From Romanomermis culicivorax (Eukaryota; Nematoda; Enoplea; Mermithida; Mermithidae), in NCBI GenBank assembly GCA_963922205.1, contig CAWUHX010000076.1, positions 378,011 to 442,010 of the forward strand: 64,000 nt of DNA. Reading direction: 5' to 3'. The position numbers and the translations under genes were made by a program. This document shows positions 13,201 through 22,599 of this stretch, in pieces (positions within the stretch are counted from its first letter, which is position 1; the number at the start of each line of letters is the position of its first letter). The notes beneath the pieces were generated by a model. That model saw only the letters and a program-made list of their open reading frames with translations. It ran no database searches and had not been told where the DNA came from.

Positions 13201-16200
13201 TCCAAAGTCATGATCAAATCGTTGACTTCCTAATTTTTTAGCCGGTTAGCAGATTCAAAACATCCGCAAATTGTTCATGCATGAACATCATTAGGCCGGA
13301 AAAATTAAATTTGAAATCATGGAATTGTCCTAAAAAGATTCATCTTCCAGGGTTCTAAAATATCGGGATCCGAAAATTTTTCCGGCGCTTCGCGCAGGAA
13401 GTAAGAATAATTCATATGCAGTCTATGATTCATTATTTTAGCCAAGCATAGATATGTCGGTCGTCAATTTTGTATGCAATTTAGGTTTTCCCCGCTTTAG
13501 TTTCATGTTAACATGTTACTATGAGTTTTGATAACGTCTTATCGTAATCTGTCGCAAAAATCAAATTTTTGTTTTCTCTGTTTTTGATAAATTACTAACT
13601 GCAGAAGCATGAATATGTTCAGGAAAGCTCAAAAATGCATAAATAGAGCATATGCTGGCATTTTTAGGTGGAAAAAAACGATATGGCGAAATTGGTGGAA
13701 AAATTTTTGAATTGTTTCGCGAAATGGCGAAAGGGTCTTTGCGAAAAAACAGTACTAACGACCCTATCCGACCTTTAAAGTATAGTATGATAGTTAGAAA
13801 TTATTAAAGTCCACGAATCCTCCCTGGATCATACATGACATTTTTGTATCCAATGTTTGACTTTGTTGAACAGATTTTCTTAAGATTGTCAACACATGTT
13901 TCTCATTACCTTGCTTGTAATTTATGTTCCTGTCGTGATTTGTAACTGTTTTTTCCATTTCTGAGTTATGATGATTACTATTTATTCTCAGTAATACTTA
14001 CGTGTTGCATACAAATAATTCATGATCGATATTTAAATTATGAAGACGTATAAAATCGACTTGAAATTCGCTAATAGGTATTATGTTCATTACTGGCATG
14101 AGGTCCGACCAGTTGGGGGAGTAAATCCGAAATTTGGGGGGAGGGGGTCGAAAAAAGTCGAAATTCTTTCCAAAAAAGGCCAAAAAACATACACTTTTTT
14201 GCAAATTTTTTTAATTTTTTCCAAACTGGGGGGGTTGGGTATATGGTTGACCAAGTTGGGGGTCCCCCCGTCAACTCCCCGCCAAGTACAGGTATGATTA
14301 CTGGGAAATTTTCATAAAATAGCTGGGAAACCTGGGAAAGTCAGGGAATTTTTTTTTTGTCCAATTGTGTATGAACCCTGAATAGAAACGACCAAGAAAA
14401 ATATTTCTGTGCCGAGAATGCTCAAAAAAATTTCCGCACAGCCAAAGAGGTCCGCACTGTGCGGAAAAAACTTTGTACGTGGGGATTTTGAGGTAGCCAA
14501 ACATTGACTGAGGTGGTATAGTATCTGGGGAGCGGCCGGCTTCGGCCAGGGGAGCCGAAAATCCCGGCTCCAGCCCCGGCCGGGGCATTGTCCAAAAATG
14601 GCTGGGAACGGGAAAATCAGAGTTGAACATTTAGAGCATTGATTAATCAAAAAATGTCAAAAATGATTATACTCGGTTATTCAATTGACGGTTGCACGAA
14701 TCTCAACACTGAGTATTTTCTCTTTTTTATGAGAACTGACTGTAGTTCCGAAATGTCTCCTTTAATGAAGATTGAAAATTGGAGACTTCTTGATAGACTA
14801 ATTGATTCGGATACTCTGGCTTTGGTCTCTGTTGCTGTATTTTCATCATCTGAAAATCAAAAATTCAACGGAACAATAGGTGAGAATTATTTTAGCAAAT
14901 GCAAACTATTCAAGAAAAACATGCTTTCAAAATATTGACTCAAACTTCAAATAGTTCAGTAACCTGTCGTGTCACAAAAAAAATTTCCACAATTTTTTCT
15001 ACGTTAGACTTGACGTGATTCCAAAATAAGACGAAAAAAATTGTACCTTTGGATGTACCTGATAGAATAGTTACATACCGTTCTGAAGGAAATATTGAGT
15101 TTCACGCTGGATTATTTCAGGAAGTTTATGATTATTAGTTTTTTCACTTTTGAATAATGAAGTGCGACAGCATTTCATAAAAAGCACTAATGCTCCACTC
15201 CATTGATCCAAGTTAAGACTGACAATCAATTTCAAATTCAATTCAAATTCATGTCTAATTTAAATAGTTAAAAAGTAGTGTGAAATCCATCTGCTTTTCA
15301 AATCTACAATTTTTGGTCTTATCGTCATGGATAATTACAATACTTTACCTTAGGAGGAAATGTTTCAAGCGTATATAGCTAATAAGATCAAAACTACTTC
15401 GATACCATTCACTCAACTTTACTTGCAGCTGGGAATTAAGTCACTTTGGTAGTGGTAGCGATGAACGCTCTCTGCCACCATTCTGACTCAAAAGGGGAGA
15501 ATCATTGGGATTCTGTTTTGATTACTGTTATCTAAATCGTTCAAGTTAAGCTAATACTAATGAAAACTCAGTAGTAGACATGTGGAAGTGCCTGTTTCCC
15601 AACTTTCTTAGTCATAAGCATTTGTGAAGCAGACTCCAAATTCCATTACATCTTTCTGATAAAACTTAATTCTCCATGCGGACTAATTTCACCCAATTGA
15701 TCTTATTTCATTTGCATTTTATAATTGACAGATATATATATATATAGTGAATAATCCCACGCTGGGGTAATTTTCTCGCCCCAGCTCCGCCCACGACCGG
15801 GGTAAAAAAGCTTGCCACGTCCGCTTCCTAATGTTATCTCCTATCCCAGAGTTCCCCAAGATCAGATTTTTCAGGTAGGGGTAAAATTGAAAATTTGTGG
15901 GAGTAGTGTTGCTAAATGTCCATTAAAAACGTCATTTTGTCTCAAAATTAGGCAGCCAGTGATCGATTTTAAATACTATCCCCATATCATATATTTGTTT
16001 AATTTGGTAAAGTTGCGTAAAAGTTCAATAACAGTGCATTTTCGTGCGATTCAAACAGCAAAGTTCTCAATTTTATTGCTATGAATCTTGCTCCTGACAC
16101 ACCGCGGCGGTGAATTGTGAATTTTCTTTATATGTTGATTTGGATATGCAGTACATCGCAATGTTACTGAATAGCTTCCTGTATAGTTTCTACATTTATT

Positions 16201-19200
16201 TCGCGATTCCATTTGTTTTTTCCTGTTTTCTAGGTAACTCTGATTAACGACAATAAGCGAGCCTTCGCCTTAAAAGCAATGAAAAAGAAGCATATAGTCG
16301 ATACTAGGCAGCAAGAACACATATTTTCCGAGCGAAATTTGATGTACGAAGTCAAATCGCCTTATATTATCAAGTAATCAGCTTAATGCCCCAATTTCTT
16401 GCATTGGATAAATATTTTTCCATAGTCTTCTTTATAGTTTTTATTTATTATGCCTAATTTTTACTGTTTTCTCTAGATTATACAAGACGTTCAGGGATAG
16501 GAAGTACGTGTATATGCTATTAGAAGTTTGCCTTGGAGGTGAACTGTGGACGATTTTGCGGGACAGGTACGGACCACAGAATCGTTTTTATTCTTAATCA
16601 GTTTTATCCCGAAGACTTGGTGGAATATTTCTATTCGCTTTAAAGAGAATTTTTCGATTTTTTAATTATGCGTATCGTTTAATCTTCTACCTGACATAAT
16701 GCCAATAATGGAAAACGCTTTCTTGATAGTCGAGCTCGAATAACTGTCTCACTCCCAAGCATTTTTCCGCACGGGTCGGTCCGCATCGTGCGGAAATCGC
16801 CGAAAAACTTGATTTCAACGCGGCACAAAAAAATACTTTGTGCCGCGTTGAAATCAAGTAAAAAATGACTATACATTTTTCTTAATGGACTACACAATTC
16901 CGACACTAATTAAAATGTTTTTCAAAAAGAAAATTCTCAAAATTTAAAGTCTTCTAAATACTACGTTTAATTTCAAGAATGTGAAAATAAAAAAGCACTT
17001 CCATTCTGCAGTGCTACAGTTATACTAGTGAAATAAATGGCCATGACTGTTAAATACGCGCCGGCGAAATTTGGCATTTGAACTTTCTAAAGGCGCCGGA
17101 AAATGTACTTTTTATCGATTTCCCAAAATATCTACAACTTTCCGTGCGGAAACAAATACCTGCTCAATTATTTGTTTATTTTCAATTTTGTTGCGAAAAA
17201 TATTTTCTTTCTTGAGAGTTATCGAATTTTCAACGGTTTTGATCAAGATCGCTTTGATAGCAGTAGTGTAAAAATCTTGGGTGGATACCTTATTTGCGAT
17301 CTTTCTACTTTTCCTTGTTCAGCCGTTATTTTCTTAATTTTTCGTATTTTAGAGGCCATTTCGATGACATGGTCGCACGTTTCTACGTCGCTTGTGTCGT
17401 TGAAGCTTTGGAATATTTGCATAAACGAAATATTATTTATCGTGATCTTAAGCCAGGTCGGTCTTACTACGATATGTATATGTAACATAATACTGACAAA
17501 ATGAAGTTCGTAAATCTTTCTTTAGGTCATGTCAAGTATAACCTTCAGAACTATGAGTTTCGAAATTTGATAAAATCTGCGTTTTGCGTATAAATATCCT
17601 GGAAATATATTCCTTCTCTGTCTGTAGGGCGAACGTCAAAATTTTAAAATTAGTGTCGAGGCATACATTGAGGGGGAAGTGATATTGGAACTCTCCCCCA
17701 AGAAATCGTCGGCCATATCGCTAGCCATTGGGCGACCCCCCAGGATTTTCCAATCCTGTGGCTAGCCTTATGGTAGTCATAGGGACACCCATACTTTTGG
17801 TCAAAAATACTGAAAAATGTCAATTTTTTAACAAAATGGTCAAAAACGTCCATTTTGTCGGCGCTCCGCGCCATGAATACACTTTTTTCGGTCTTTTTAG
17901 AAAAAAATTACTATTTTTTGAACCGTTTCTCGAATTTTTCTGTTGAAAAAATCAAATTTTATTTCAGAGACCCGTCCCGCTAAAATTGTGGGAATCAGTG
18001 GCCCCCGGGCCCCAAAAAAATTGCCCGATTCCCCCCCCCTCGACCTCAGGGCCTCGTTACATGTATGTGTCGAGAAAGTTGTAAATCGTGAGTTACATAC
18101 ACTCCTCGTGTCTGATTTTCCAGTTTAGCAGCGATCCTATTTTTCGATACTTGATATTATTTTCAAAAAACATTGCAAATTTTTGTTGTATACTGGTCAT
18201 CAACTTTGTATTGTTATAGAAAATTGTCTCGTTGATTCGAACGGATACCTAAAAATCGTGAGTTGTCCCTTTCGATTTAGATTTTTCTATGCCATTTTTT
18301 CAGAATGATATTTTTTCTAGGTGGATTTTGGATTTGCCAAGCGTCTAGGAGGCGGTCGTAAGACTTGGACTTTCTGTGGTACACCCGAATACGTAGCCCC
18401 TGAAATAATTTTGAACAAGGGGCACGATCATTCAGCCGATTATTGGGCTATGGGCATCTACATTTGCGAGTTACTGTTGGGAAGGTGTGATATATTTTTA
18501 AGTGATAAAATTTTCAATTTATACAAAAAAAAATTTTTTCAACAAGAAAATATTGATGAATAATCGCTATTTCTTTGATTATTGATAATTTGAATGGAAT
18601 GTTAGAGAAAAACTCATTTTATGACTTAATTCTCCAGTTTTACCCATTTAAGGCCTCCTTTCCAAGCTAGCGATCCGATGAAGACTTATACTCTAATTTT
18701 AAAAGGCGTGGATGCGTTGGATATTCCCAATAGGAGAATTGGTAAAACGGCCACTGCTTTAGTTAAGAAATTGTGCCGCGACAATCCAGCGGAAAGATTA
18801 GGCTGCCAGGCTGGCGGATTGGATGACGTTCGAAAAAATAGGTGAGAACTGAGCACAAATAGAGCTTACAAACCACTAAAAGGGTGTACAGCGAGAAAAT
18901 AATTTATTTCCGTTGCTAAAGTCAGACAAAGATATAGTATCGAAGTTTTGAAAGAAAAATTATGTTAATCCTGATTGTTCAAACCCATGAATTTTGTTTG
19001 ACTCATTTAAGATGTTCAAAGTTTTGATATCAGAATTTTTAACCACGTTACATGTACAAATTAAACTCAGCGTAGCTTTGAGATCTGTGGACGTAAGCAT
19101 ACATGCACTTGGGGGGGTTTGGGGGGGATTTTGACCCCCAGCATATTTTTATTGACCCTCGGCAGATTTGACGCCCCCAGCAATAATTGAGAAATTGATG

Positions 19201-20714
19201 AAGAAAAATGAGCAAGAGAGAAGGGAAAGTCGTCATAAAAATGGAAATGATGCTGTAGTTTAACAATTTTTCTAAACAAGGCATACTTGATCCCAAAGGA
19301 GTAACATTATAACTTTAAAAAGTGCATTCTAATGCTGTTCGGACATTAGAATACCTTTCTTTTCGTTATCATTAACGAAAAAAAAATTTTGTGTTCCACT
19401 CCCTGTTCTGGCTGACCCCAGCAGAATTTCAATGCTGTGCATGTATGGACGTAAGCCGGATTTTTCATGGACCATCGATTGTCCAAAATCCAAGGGAAGT
19501 CATTGAAGGAAAGAAATTCCTAATTTTTCGCCGAAAAAGTCATACAAATTGTTCAGTAACAATAATTGTTGTCTCAAAGATATAAAATTTGTTTATATGG
19601 CGCGAAGTGACGAAAAGTGGGTATTTTTGACTTTTTTTGTTCAAAGATCGCCATTTTTTACCCAAAAATTGACATTTTCACTTTTTTGGCTCAAAAAAAA
19701 TGATGTCTCTATGGCTAGCCCCAAGATGGCCATGTGGCCAACGATTTCTTTGGACTGTTCTATTGGCACTTCTTCCCTCACAATAACATTGTGTGTTCAA
19801 GCTGACTTCTTTGGAAATTCATCTGGCTGGAAGTCAAAATTTTTCCATAAAAATCATCTGATCTTTTCGAAAATTCAACAATTCACTTCTGTTTTGTGGG
19901 ACGATTCAATATCGCTAATCAATTTAAAAATCAGATAACGGAGTAAAATTAGTATTTAAAATTTTGTCAACATTTGTAGGTGGTTTCTCGGATTCGATTG
20001 GGACGGACTACGATCGAGAACACTTAAACCTCCGATAATTCCAAAAGTAGGATCATTGTTGTGTTAGCTACATTTGCCGATTCGTTTACACAACAGATTT
20101 TTGTCTTTTGTTAATTTTTTACATATTTTTCATAGTAATTTCAAAGCGAATTTTTTGATATTTAAATTGTAATTCGCGAATAATAGCCCAGCAAAAACAT
20201 GAGAAATATTTTTTCTGTATAAGTTTTTGTGCTTCTCATTAAATCATATTGACTACGATAAAAGTATTTTACCAGCTCATGAAATTCAGAAGAAAAAAAA
20301 TAAGTGAAATACCGAAATACTACATCAGTCATACAACAGTGTCGTGAGGATTTTCGTTTTCCTGCGAATCAAATGAGTTTAACCGAATTCTTGGATACAG
20401 ATACACAATTCAAATTACCTGATTTTGGACCTCAGAGCTGATTTTCCGAACTTGATATAATTCTGTGGAGTTTGTTGGAAAAATTTTTTCACGAAGTTAT
20501 ACATGATTTATCGACTCTTAAGAGATAAAATAGGTATCATAGGCTAAACGAAATTTCATTTCGTGGAAGAATATATTCCATTTAACTAATAACCTGATGA
20601 AATTTTCAATTTTTCTAGATTAACGGCCCCTTGGATATCAGTAATTTTGATCATTACCCGCCCGATCACGACGTACCGACGGACGAATTTTCCGGCTGGG
20701 ATGAAGGATTCTAA
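918..20714 (+). CDS. PRKG1: cGMP-dependent protein kinase (PKG), 18 exons, 5' end missing
   Basis: Serine/threonine kinase activated by cGMP; cytosolic AGC-family enzyme. Exons: 918-1228, 1889-2055, 6923-7036, 7503-7672, 7738-7815, 7872-7966, 8254-8322, 8581-8655, 9031-9099, 9441-9570, 16234-16373, 16477-16566, 17353-17456, 18220-18257, 18321-18484, 18653-18841, 19980-20046, 20619-20714. They join in frame to 721 residues plus stop. Numbering from the first in-window residue: SAEA linker about 101, cyclic-nucleotide site A ([14 protein letters not shown], Arg192/Thr193), site B ([15 protein letters not shown], Arg316/Thr317), glycine loop GIGGFGRV 417-424, catalytic Lys440 (FALKAM), YRDLKPEN with Asp534, DFG 552-554, activation loop [13 protein letters not shown] 576-578, C-terminal SGWDEGF. 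The Thr after Arg in both sites is the family's cGMP-preference residue. The first exon opens at a splice acceptor, not an ATG, so the N-terminal dimerisation exons lie upstream. Similar to fly foraging and human PRKG1; type I versus II is not settled. Confidence 0.96.
1889..2055 (+). CDS. PRKG1: PKG exon (start of cyclic-nucleotide site A)
   Basis: Acceptor ttttgctgcag, donor gtaaaa. Encodes [17 protein letters not shown] and EIVECMYEK...[14 protein letters not shown], the N-terminal half of site A. Confidence 0.95.
4051..5315 (-). mobile_element. CAGGGTTTTTT-type hAT element nested in the previous one
   Basis: Ends CATGGTTTTTTAGC and GCGAAAAAAAACCCTG. The flanks GGTGACAC and AGTGATAC form a mutated 8-bp target duplication (6 of 8). 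Removing it rejoins the interrupted outer transposase frame. The minus strand at about 4195-4290 encodes a transposase tail, [20 protein letters not shown] then stop, matching the same tail at about 11765-11832. Its right part (5130-5310) matches 9780-9960 in reverse. Confidence 0.75.
4356..4968. mobile_element. Composite of two CATACATGTA-type short elements
   Basis: A full copy (4356-4747; GTAACGGAGC...GGTCTGGGG at left, poly-C then AATTACATGTATG at right) is joined to an inverted partial copy (4763-4968, ending GGAGCTCCGTTACATGTATG). The outer arms of about 200 bp are inverted repeats. It is nested inside the 4051-5315 element, giving three levels of insertion. Two GCGC hairpins lie at 4532-4545 and 4763-4776. 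Confidence 0.7.
5588..6534. mobile_element. Non-autonomous hAT-type element, CCGTACCA family
   Basis: It is 947 bp long with exact 8-bp target duplications ATTAGCGG (5580-5587 and 6535-6542). The left end CAGGTTTTTTTCCGTACCA and the right end TGGTACGGAAAAAACCCTG are inverted repeats. The CCGTACCA/TGGTACGG word recurs near the right end. No transposase is visible. An internal hairpin lies at 6056-6073. Confidence 0.88.
6923..7036 (+). CDS. PRKG1: PKG exon (site A phosphate-binding cassette)
   Basis: Encodes GELEVSKGG, then [22 protein letters not shown], the phosphate-binding cassette of site A with Arg and Thr contacts. Donor gtgagc. It follows a 4.9-kb intron packed with transposons. Confidence 0.97.
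7061..7401. mobile_element. Divergent CATACATGTA-type short element
   Basis: Flanks are TTTTGAAG (7053-7060) and TTTTGCAG (7402-7409), 7 of 8 matching. In reverse complement its right end resembles the element at 17662 (CATAC start, AACTC, AAATCGTCG, CCATATGG). It ends about 100 bp before a PKG exon. Confidence 0.55.
7503..7672 (+). CDS. PRKG1: PKG exon (site A to site B hinge)
   Basis: Encodes [17 protein letters not shown] and [25 protein letters not shown]. Donor gtacgt at phase 0. Confidence 0.96.
7738..7815 (+). CDS. PRKG1: PKG exon (site B beta strands)
   Basis: Encodes [26 protein letters not shown]. It is flanked by short introns (65 and 56 nt), the shortest in the gene. Confidence 0.95.
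7872..7966 (+). CDS. PRKG1: PKG exon (site B phosphate-binding cassette)
   Basis: Encodes VKVTQLVEG...[17 protein letters not shown]. Acceptor actccaag, donor gtatat. Confidence 0.95.
8254..8322 (+). CDS. PRKG1: PKG exon (site B Arg/Thr contacts)
   Basis: Encodes [23 protein letters not shown]. Acceptor tttttcag, donor gtaagc. Confidence 0.95.
8581..8655 (+). CDS. PRKG1: PKG exon (end of site B)
   Basis: Encodes [24 protein letters not shown]. Acceptor tttcacacag, donor gtaaat. Confidence 0.93.
9031..9099 (+). CDS. PRKG1: PKG exon (site B to kinase linker)
   Basis: Encodes a Ser/Thr/Pro-rich linker ([18 protein letters not shown]). Acceptor ttgatttag, donor gtacct. Its reading phase fits both neighbours. 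The linker has no strong homology of its own and could be alternatively spliced, since it is a multiple of three (69 nt). Confidence 0.82.
9441..9570 (+). CDS. PRKG1: PKG exon (kinase glycine loop)
   Basis: Encodes [26 protein letters not shown] with the ATP-binding GxGxxGxV loop. Donor gtaatt. A 6.7-kb transposon-rich intron follows. Confidence 0.97.
9663..11993 (+). mobile_element. CAGGGTTTTTT-type hAT element with transposase tail
   Basis: Left end TAGAGTTTTTTCCGCAC, right end GTGCTAAAAAAAACCCTG. Subterminal TTAGCAC/GTGCTAA words occur at both ends. The plus strand encodes a transposase C-terminus ([19 protein letters not shown] and [19 protein letters not shown], then stop), interrupted by the hAT element at 10163-11739. 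The bases flanking left and right do not match, so the target duplication is lost or the left edge is misjudged. Confidence 0.65.
10163..11739 (+). mobile_element. hAT transposon, complete but decayed, 1577 bp
   Basis: Exact 8-bp target duplications ATTCAGAT lie at 10155-10162 and 11740-11747. Inverted termini are TAGTGATGGACCGATG and CATCGGTCCATCACCA, followed by CGGCATCGGCCGAT palindromes. Internal DNA matches 1-712 ([11 protein letters not shown]...LTSLLDPR, with many stops). Excision in silico restores one continuous reading frame of the host element's transposase tail, which proves the insertion order. Confidence 0.92.
12147..12392. mobile_element. CATACCTGTA short element
   Basis: Left end CATACCTGTAATTGGGG. 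The right part AACTGGTCGGACCTCGCAG is the reverse complement of the left end at 14097. The GGGG/CCCC-rich arms and GTCGAAAAAA core match the group. I found no convincing target duplication, so the right edge is approximate. Confidence 0.55.
12490..13740. repeat. Intronic repeat tract with GGCGC hairpins
   Basis: Hairpins lie at 12516-12528, 12701-12717, 13157-13172 and 13382-13397, mostly preceded by AAAATTTTTCC. A CCTGGGAAAGTCAGGGGATT motif at about 12597 recurs at 14330. Probably several decayed short elements; no ends could be fixed. No coding signal on either strand. Confidence 0.5.
14097..14296. mobile_element. CATACATGTA-group short element, 200 bp
   Basis: Exact 8-bp target duplications ATTACTGG (14089-14096 and 14297-14304). 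Left end CATGAGGTCCGACC, right end AAGTACAGGTATG. G-rich arms (GGGGGGAGGGGG, GGGGGGGTTGGG) surround a T/A-rich core. Confidence 0.88.
14327..14620. repeat. Repeat remnants with CCGCAC words and a GC-rich palindrome
   Basis: Contains CCTGGGAAAGTCAGGGAATT, a terminus GTGCGGAAAAAACTTTG with CCGCAC words (14430-14480), and GGCCGGCTTCGGCC / CCCCGGCCGGGG palindromes (14530-14590). These are likely decayed hAT-type ends; edges uncertain. Confidence 0.4.
16234..16373 (+). CDS. PRKG1: PKG exon (catalytic lysine and helix C)
   Basis: Encodes [20 protein letters not shown], then [11 protein letters not shown], holding the ATP-binding Lys and helix-C Glu. Acceptor ttttctag, donor gtaatc. Confidence 0.97.
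16477..16566 (+). CDS. PRKG1: PKG exon (kinase hinge)
   Basis: Encodes [20 protein letters not shown], then GELWTILRD. Acceptor ttctctag, donor gtacgg. Confidence 0.97.
16807..16859. repeat. Perfect 23-bp inverted repeat (hairpin)
   Basis: The arms 16807-16829 and 16837-16859 are exact reverse complements around the 7-nt spacer AAAATAC. The arm begins ACTTGATTTC and holds CGCGGCAC. It follows CCGCAC/GTGCGG words at 16768-16795 in the intron after the kinase-hinge exon. Confidence 0.9.
17353..17456 (+). CDS. PRKG1: PKG exon (catalytic loop)
   Basis: Encodes [20 protein letters not shown], then [14 protein letters not shown]. The intron splits the YRDLKPEN motif before Glu, and the donor is gtcggt. 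Confidence 0.97.
17662..18067. mobile_element. CATACATGTA-type short element, 406 bp
   Basis: Target duplications TGTCGAGG (17654-17661) and TGTCGAGA (18068-18075) match at 7 of 8 bases. Left end CATACATTGAGGGGG, right end CTCGTTACATGTATG. It shares the CTAGCCATAGG / AAAATCCTGGGG block in reverse with 27385 and 4356. A hairpin lies at 17859-17872. Sits within the intron splitting YRDLKP|EN. Confidence 0.88.
18220..18257 (+). CDS. PRKG1: PKG 38-nt micro-exon before DFG
   Basis: Encodes [13 protein letters not shown], joining YRDLKP to VDFG. Acceptor ttgttatag, donor gtgagt. It is required to keep frame (phase 1 in, phase 0 out). Confidence 0.93.
18321..18484 (+). CDS. PRKG1: PKG exon (DFG, activation loop, APE)
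   Basis: Encodes [40 protein letters not shown] and [14 protein letters not shown]. Acceptor tttttctag, donor gtgtga. Confidence 0.98.
18653..18841 (+). CDS. PRKG1: PKG exon (kinase C-lobe)
   Basis: Encodes [20 protein letters not shown] and [18 protein letters not shown]. Acceptor cccatttaag, donor gtgaga. Confidence 0.97.
19098..19447. mobile_element. CATACATGTA-type short element, 350 bp
   Basis: Exact target duplications GACGTAAG (19090-19097 and 19448-19455). Left end CATACATGCACTTGGGGG, right end GCTGTGCATGTATG. In the PKG intron before the tail exon. Confidence 0.88.
19980..20046 (+). CDS. PRKG1: PKG exon (start of AGC tail)
   Basis: Encodes [20 protein letters not shown], then PK. 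Acceptor acatttgtag, donor gtagga. Confidence 0.96.
20619..20714 (+). CDS. PRKG1: PKG last exon with stop
   Basis: Encodes [20 protein letters not shown] and [11 protein letters not shown], ending in TAA. The C-terminal SGWD motif is typical of PKGs. Acceptor tttttctag. Confidence 0.96.
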   Translation: MNGPLDISNFDHYPPDHDVPTDEFSGWDEGF

Positions 20715-21356
20715 ATACAAAAGTTTTAAACGAGTAAAAACCTTATGGACAAATGGACAAAAAAAATCGAAATTCCCGGTAATTTTTGTTAACTTGGTAC
20801 TTTCCCGTGATTAGTTTTTGAACATGTTTACTTTCGGAGTCATTCTGTTTCTTTCACACCGCGCTATTGACGTAATCCCTGGTGGTTTTTATGGTAGCTT
20901 TCATTCACATTTTGTACAAAAATTATTACGCCTGAATATCAGTCTTGTGTAAAATGTATTTGTTTATTTTTGTGATTCTTTTTTCCTTTTCGCGAAATCT
21001 TGGCGATTTAAAACAAATCTTGTCTTTTTGAGAAGTGTCACTTTGCTACTTAATTTTGCTAACATTTTGTGACCTTGTATACATATGATTTTTCCCTCAT
21101 ACGGTAGCTCGTCGTCGCCCTCTTTTATATTTCCTAGGTGAATTTTCGGCAAAATTGTTAGATTACCCAATTTTTAAGCTACATTTGTAGAACTATATAC
21201 AGTTTATCGATAAAAAATGTCATTTGCGTGTTGTGCTAACATCTGCGTAGTGTCCTCGTTTCGCTCTTCCATTGCACAGCTGTTCGAGCTTCCTTCCACC
21301 GTAAGTTTTTCGTAGAATCGTTATTTCAGAAAAGCTTATCTCTAAAATCACCCTGT
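20715..21356. other. PKG 3' flank / convergent gene boundary
   Basis: Holds the PKG 3' untranslated region of unknown length. No canonical AATAAA is seen on the plus strand within about 1.1 kb of the stop. It overlaps a minus-strand exon-like frame, listed separately. Confidence 0.5.
20961..21137 (-). CDS. Possible terminal exon of an unidentified minus-strand gene
   Basis: After an acceptor-like aattcacctag the minus strand is open in one frame. It encodes NIKEGDDELPYEGKIICIQG, HKMLAKLSSKVTLLKK and a lysine-rich tail ending KRKKESQK, then TAA. GC-rich codons (GGCGACGACGAG) stand out from the AT-rich surroundings. No family recognised. It could belong to the gene at 21357-21941 by alternative splicing, or be chance. 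Confidence 0.25.
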
Positions 21357-21941
21357 TCAGCAACTATGCTTTTGGATCCCAAAAAGGTATATTCTATTGT
21401 AGTATGAAGAAGTTGCATTTAACATTATGGTCTTATCCTCAAAAATCAATTCTTCTCGCAGAGTTTCGATCAAAGCTCTTAGCGCATCCGATTTTGTTTC
21501 TCCTAGTGGATATTTTTGACAACCTTTGATACGAGTCACCTGAATGAGATTCCGGGGAATCACATCACTGCTCCCTCACATTAGATGCGGTTTCAAAAGG
21601 CATGACGATCACATTTTTTTGCAATATTCGATATTATATGGCTTGCACATTCATAAGCTAAACTTTGGAAGGTGATAGAAGCTCTTTGAAAAATGTCAAA
21701 ATATCACATAGGTTTAATACGATTTCAGAACCTGATGAGCATACTGAGACATTCCATAGTCTGTTTCCGACAGTATCTTCTCCAAATTTATTTAAAAATG
21801 CTTCTGCCTGAATATTTTATCCAAACATTTCTGACTCACCTGTCCAGTTGGCGTGTAGTTTAACAGCAAATAAAAAAAAAATCCGCTTCGATTTGGAAAA
21901 ACAGGTCGCGATGAATCTCACGAGTTTACCATAGATTAGTA
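21357..21941 (-). CDS. Candidate 3' exons of an unidentified gene convergent with PKG
   Basis: Three exon-like blocks on the minus strand join in phase. They are 21840-21941 (LIYGKLVRFIATCFSKSKRI..., donor gtgagt), 21745-21803 (AFLNKFGEDTVGNRLWNVS, donor gtatgc) and 21357-21539 (VTRIKGCQKYPLGETKSDAL, RALIETLREELIFEDK, stop TGA). The last two look most protein-like. Weak points: the first intron would be only 36 nt, and the first block has a T10 homopolymer. I do not recognise the family. The 5' exons would lie beyond the composite repeat at 22.2-25.1 kb. Confidence 0.35.
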
Positions 21942-22599
21942 CTGAAAAAATCCGATGGCCTTCAATCCAATTAGCGCATGAAATCAAGATTTCACAAACA
22001 GAACAGAATGAACTTGATTTCAAAAAAGAAATCACAAACTTGACTTTTCAAAAAATCCTCTTGATTTCTGATCGTGATAGGTTTGCAACGTTAAATTATG
22101 CATGCCATAACATCAAAATTGAACGTAAGCGGAATGAAGTTAGAACACGCAAAGTCAAGTTGCACGCACGCTATATCATATCATAGGTGGCGCGATAGCG
22201 TCAACCTTTAATATAATTTGCCCCCAAATTTCATGTTCCCCCCCCCCTCTAGAGCCAAAACGGTTGTAGCTACATAGAACCTCCGGGTTTTTTCATAATT
22301 TTGGGCATAGGGGCAAACTATGGGGTGCCTTTTGTCATTTGGCCTCTATTTGCAAGTGGGGCCCCAAAAAACGCACTTTTTTAGGCCCGCAGTTCCACCA
22401 TGCCCAGCAATAGGTGTGCCATATCCAACCTCCATACTTCGGCCTAAGCATCTTGGTGGTGGAATCTCAAATGCGATTTTTCATTTTTTTTAAATGTGGC
22501 CTCAATTCAATTATATGGTGGTCCAAAGTCCCGGGTTACGGCTTCAAAAAAATAATTTTTTTCGGCATAATGCTTTACTAATTCTTTGCACTTCCAATT

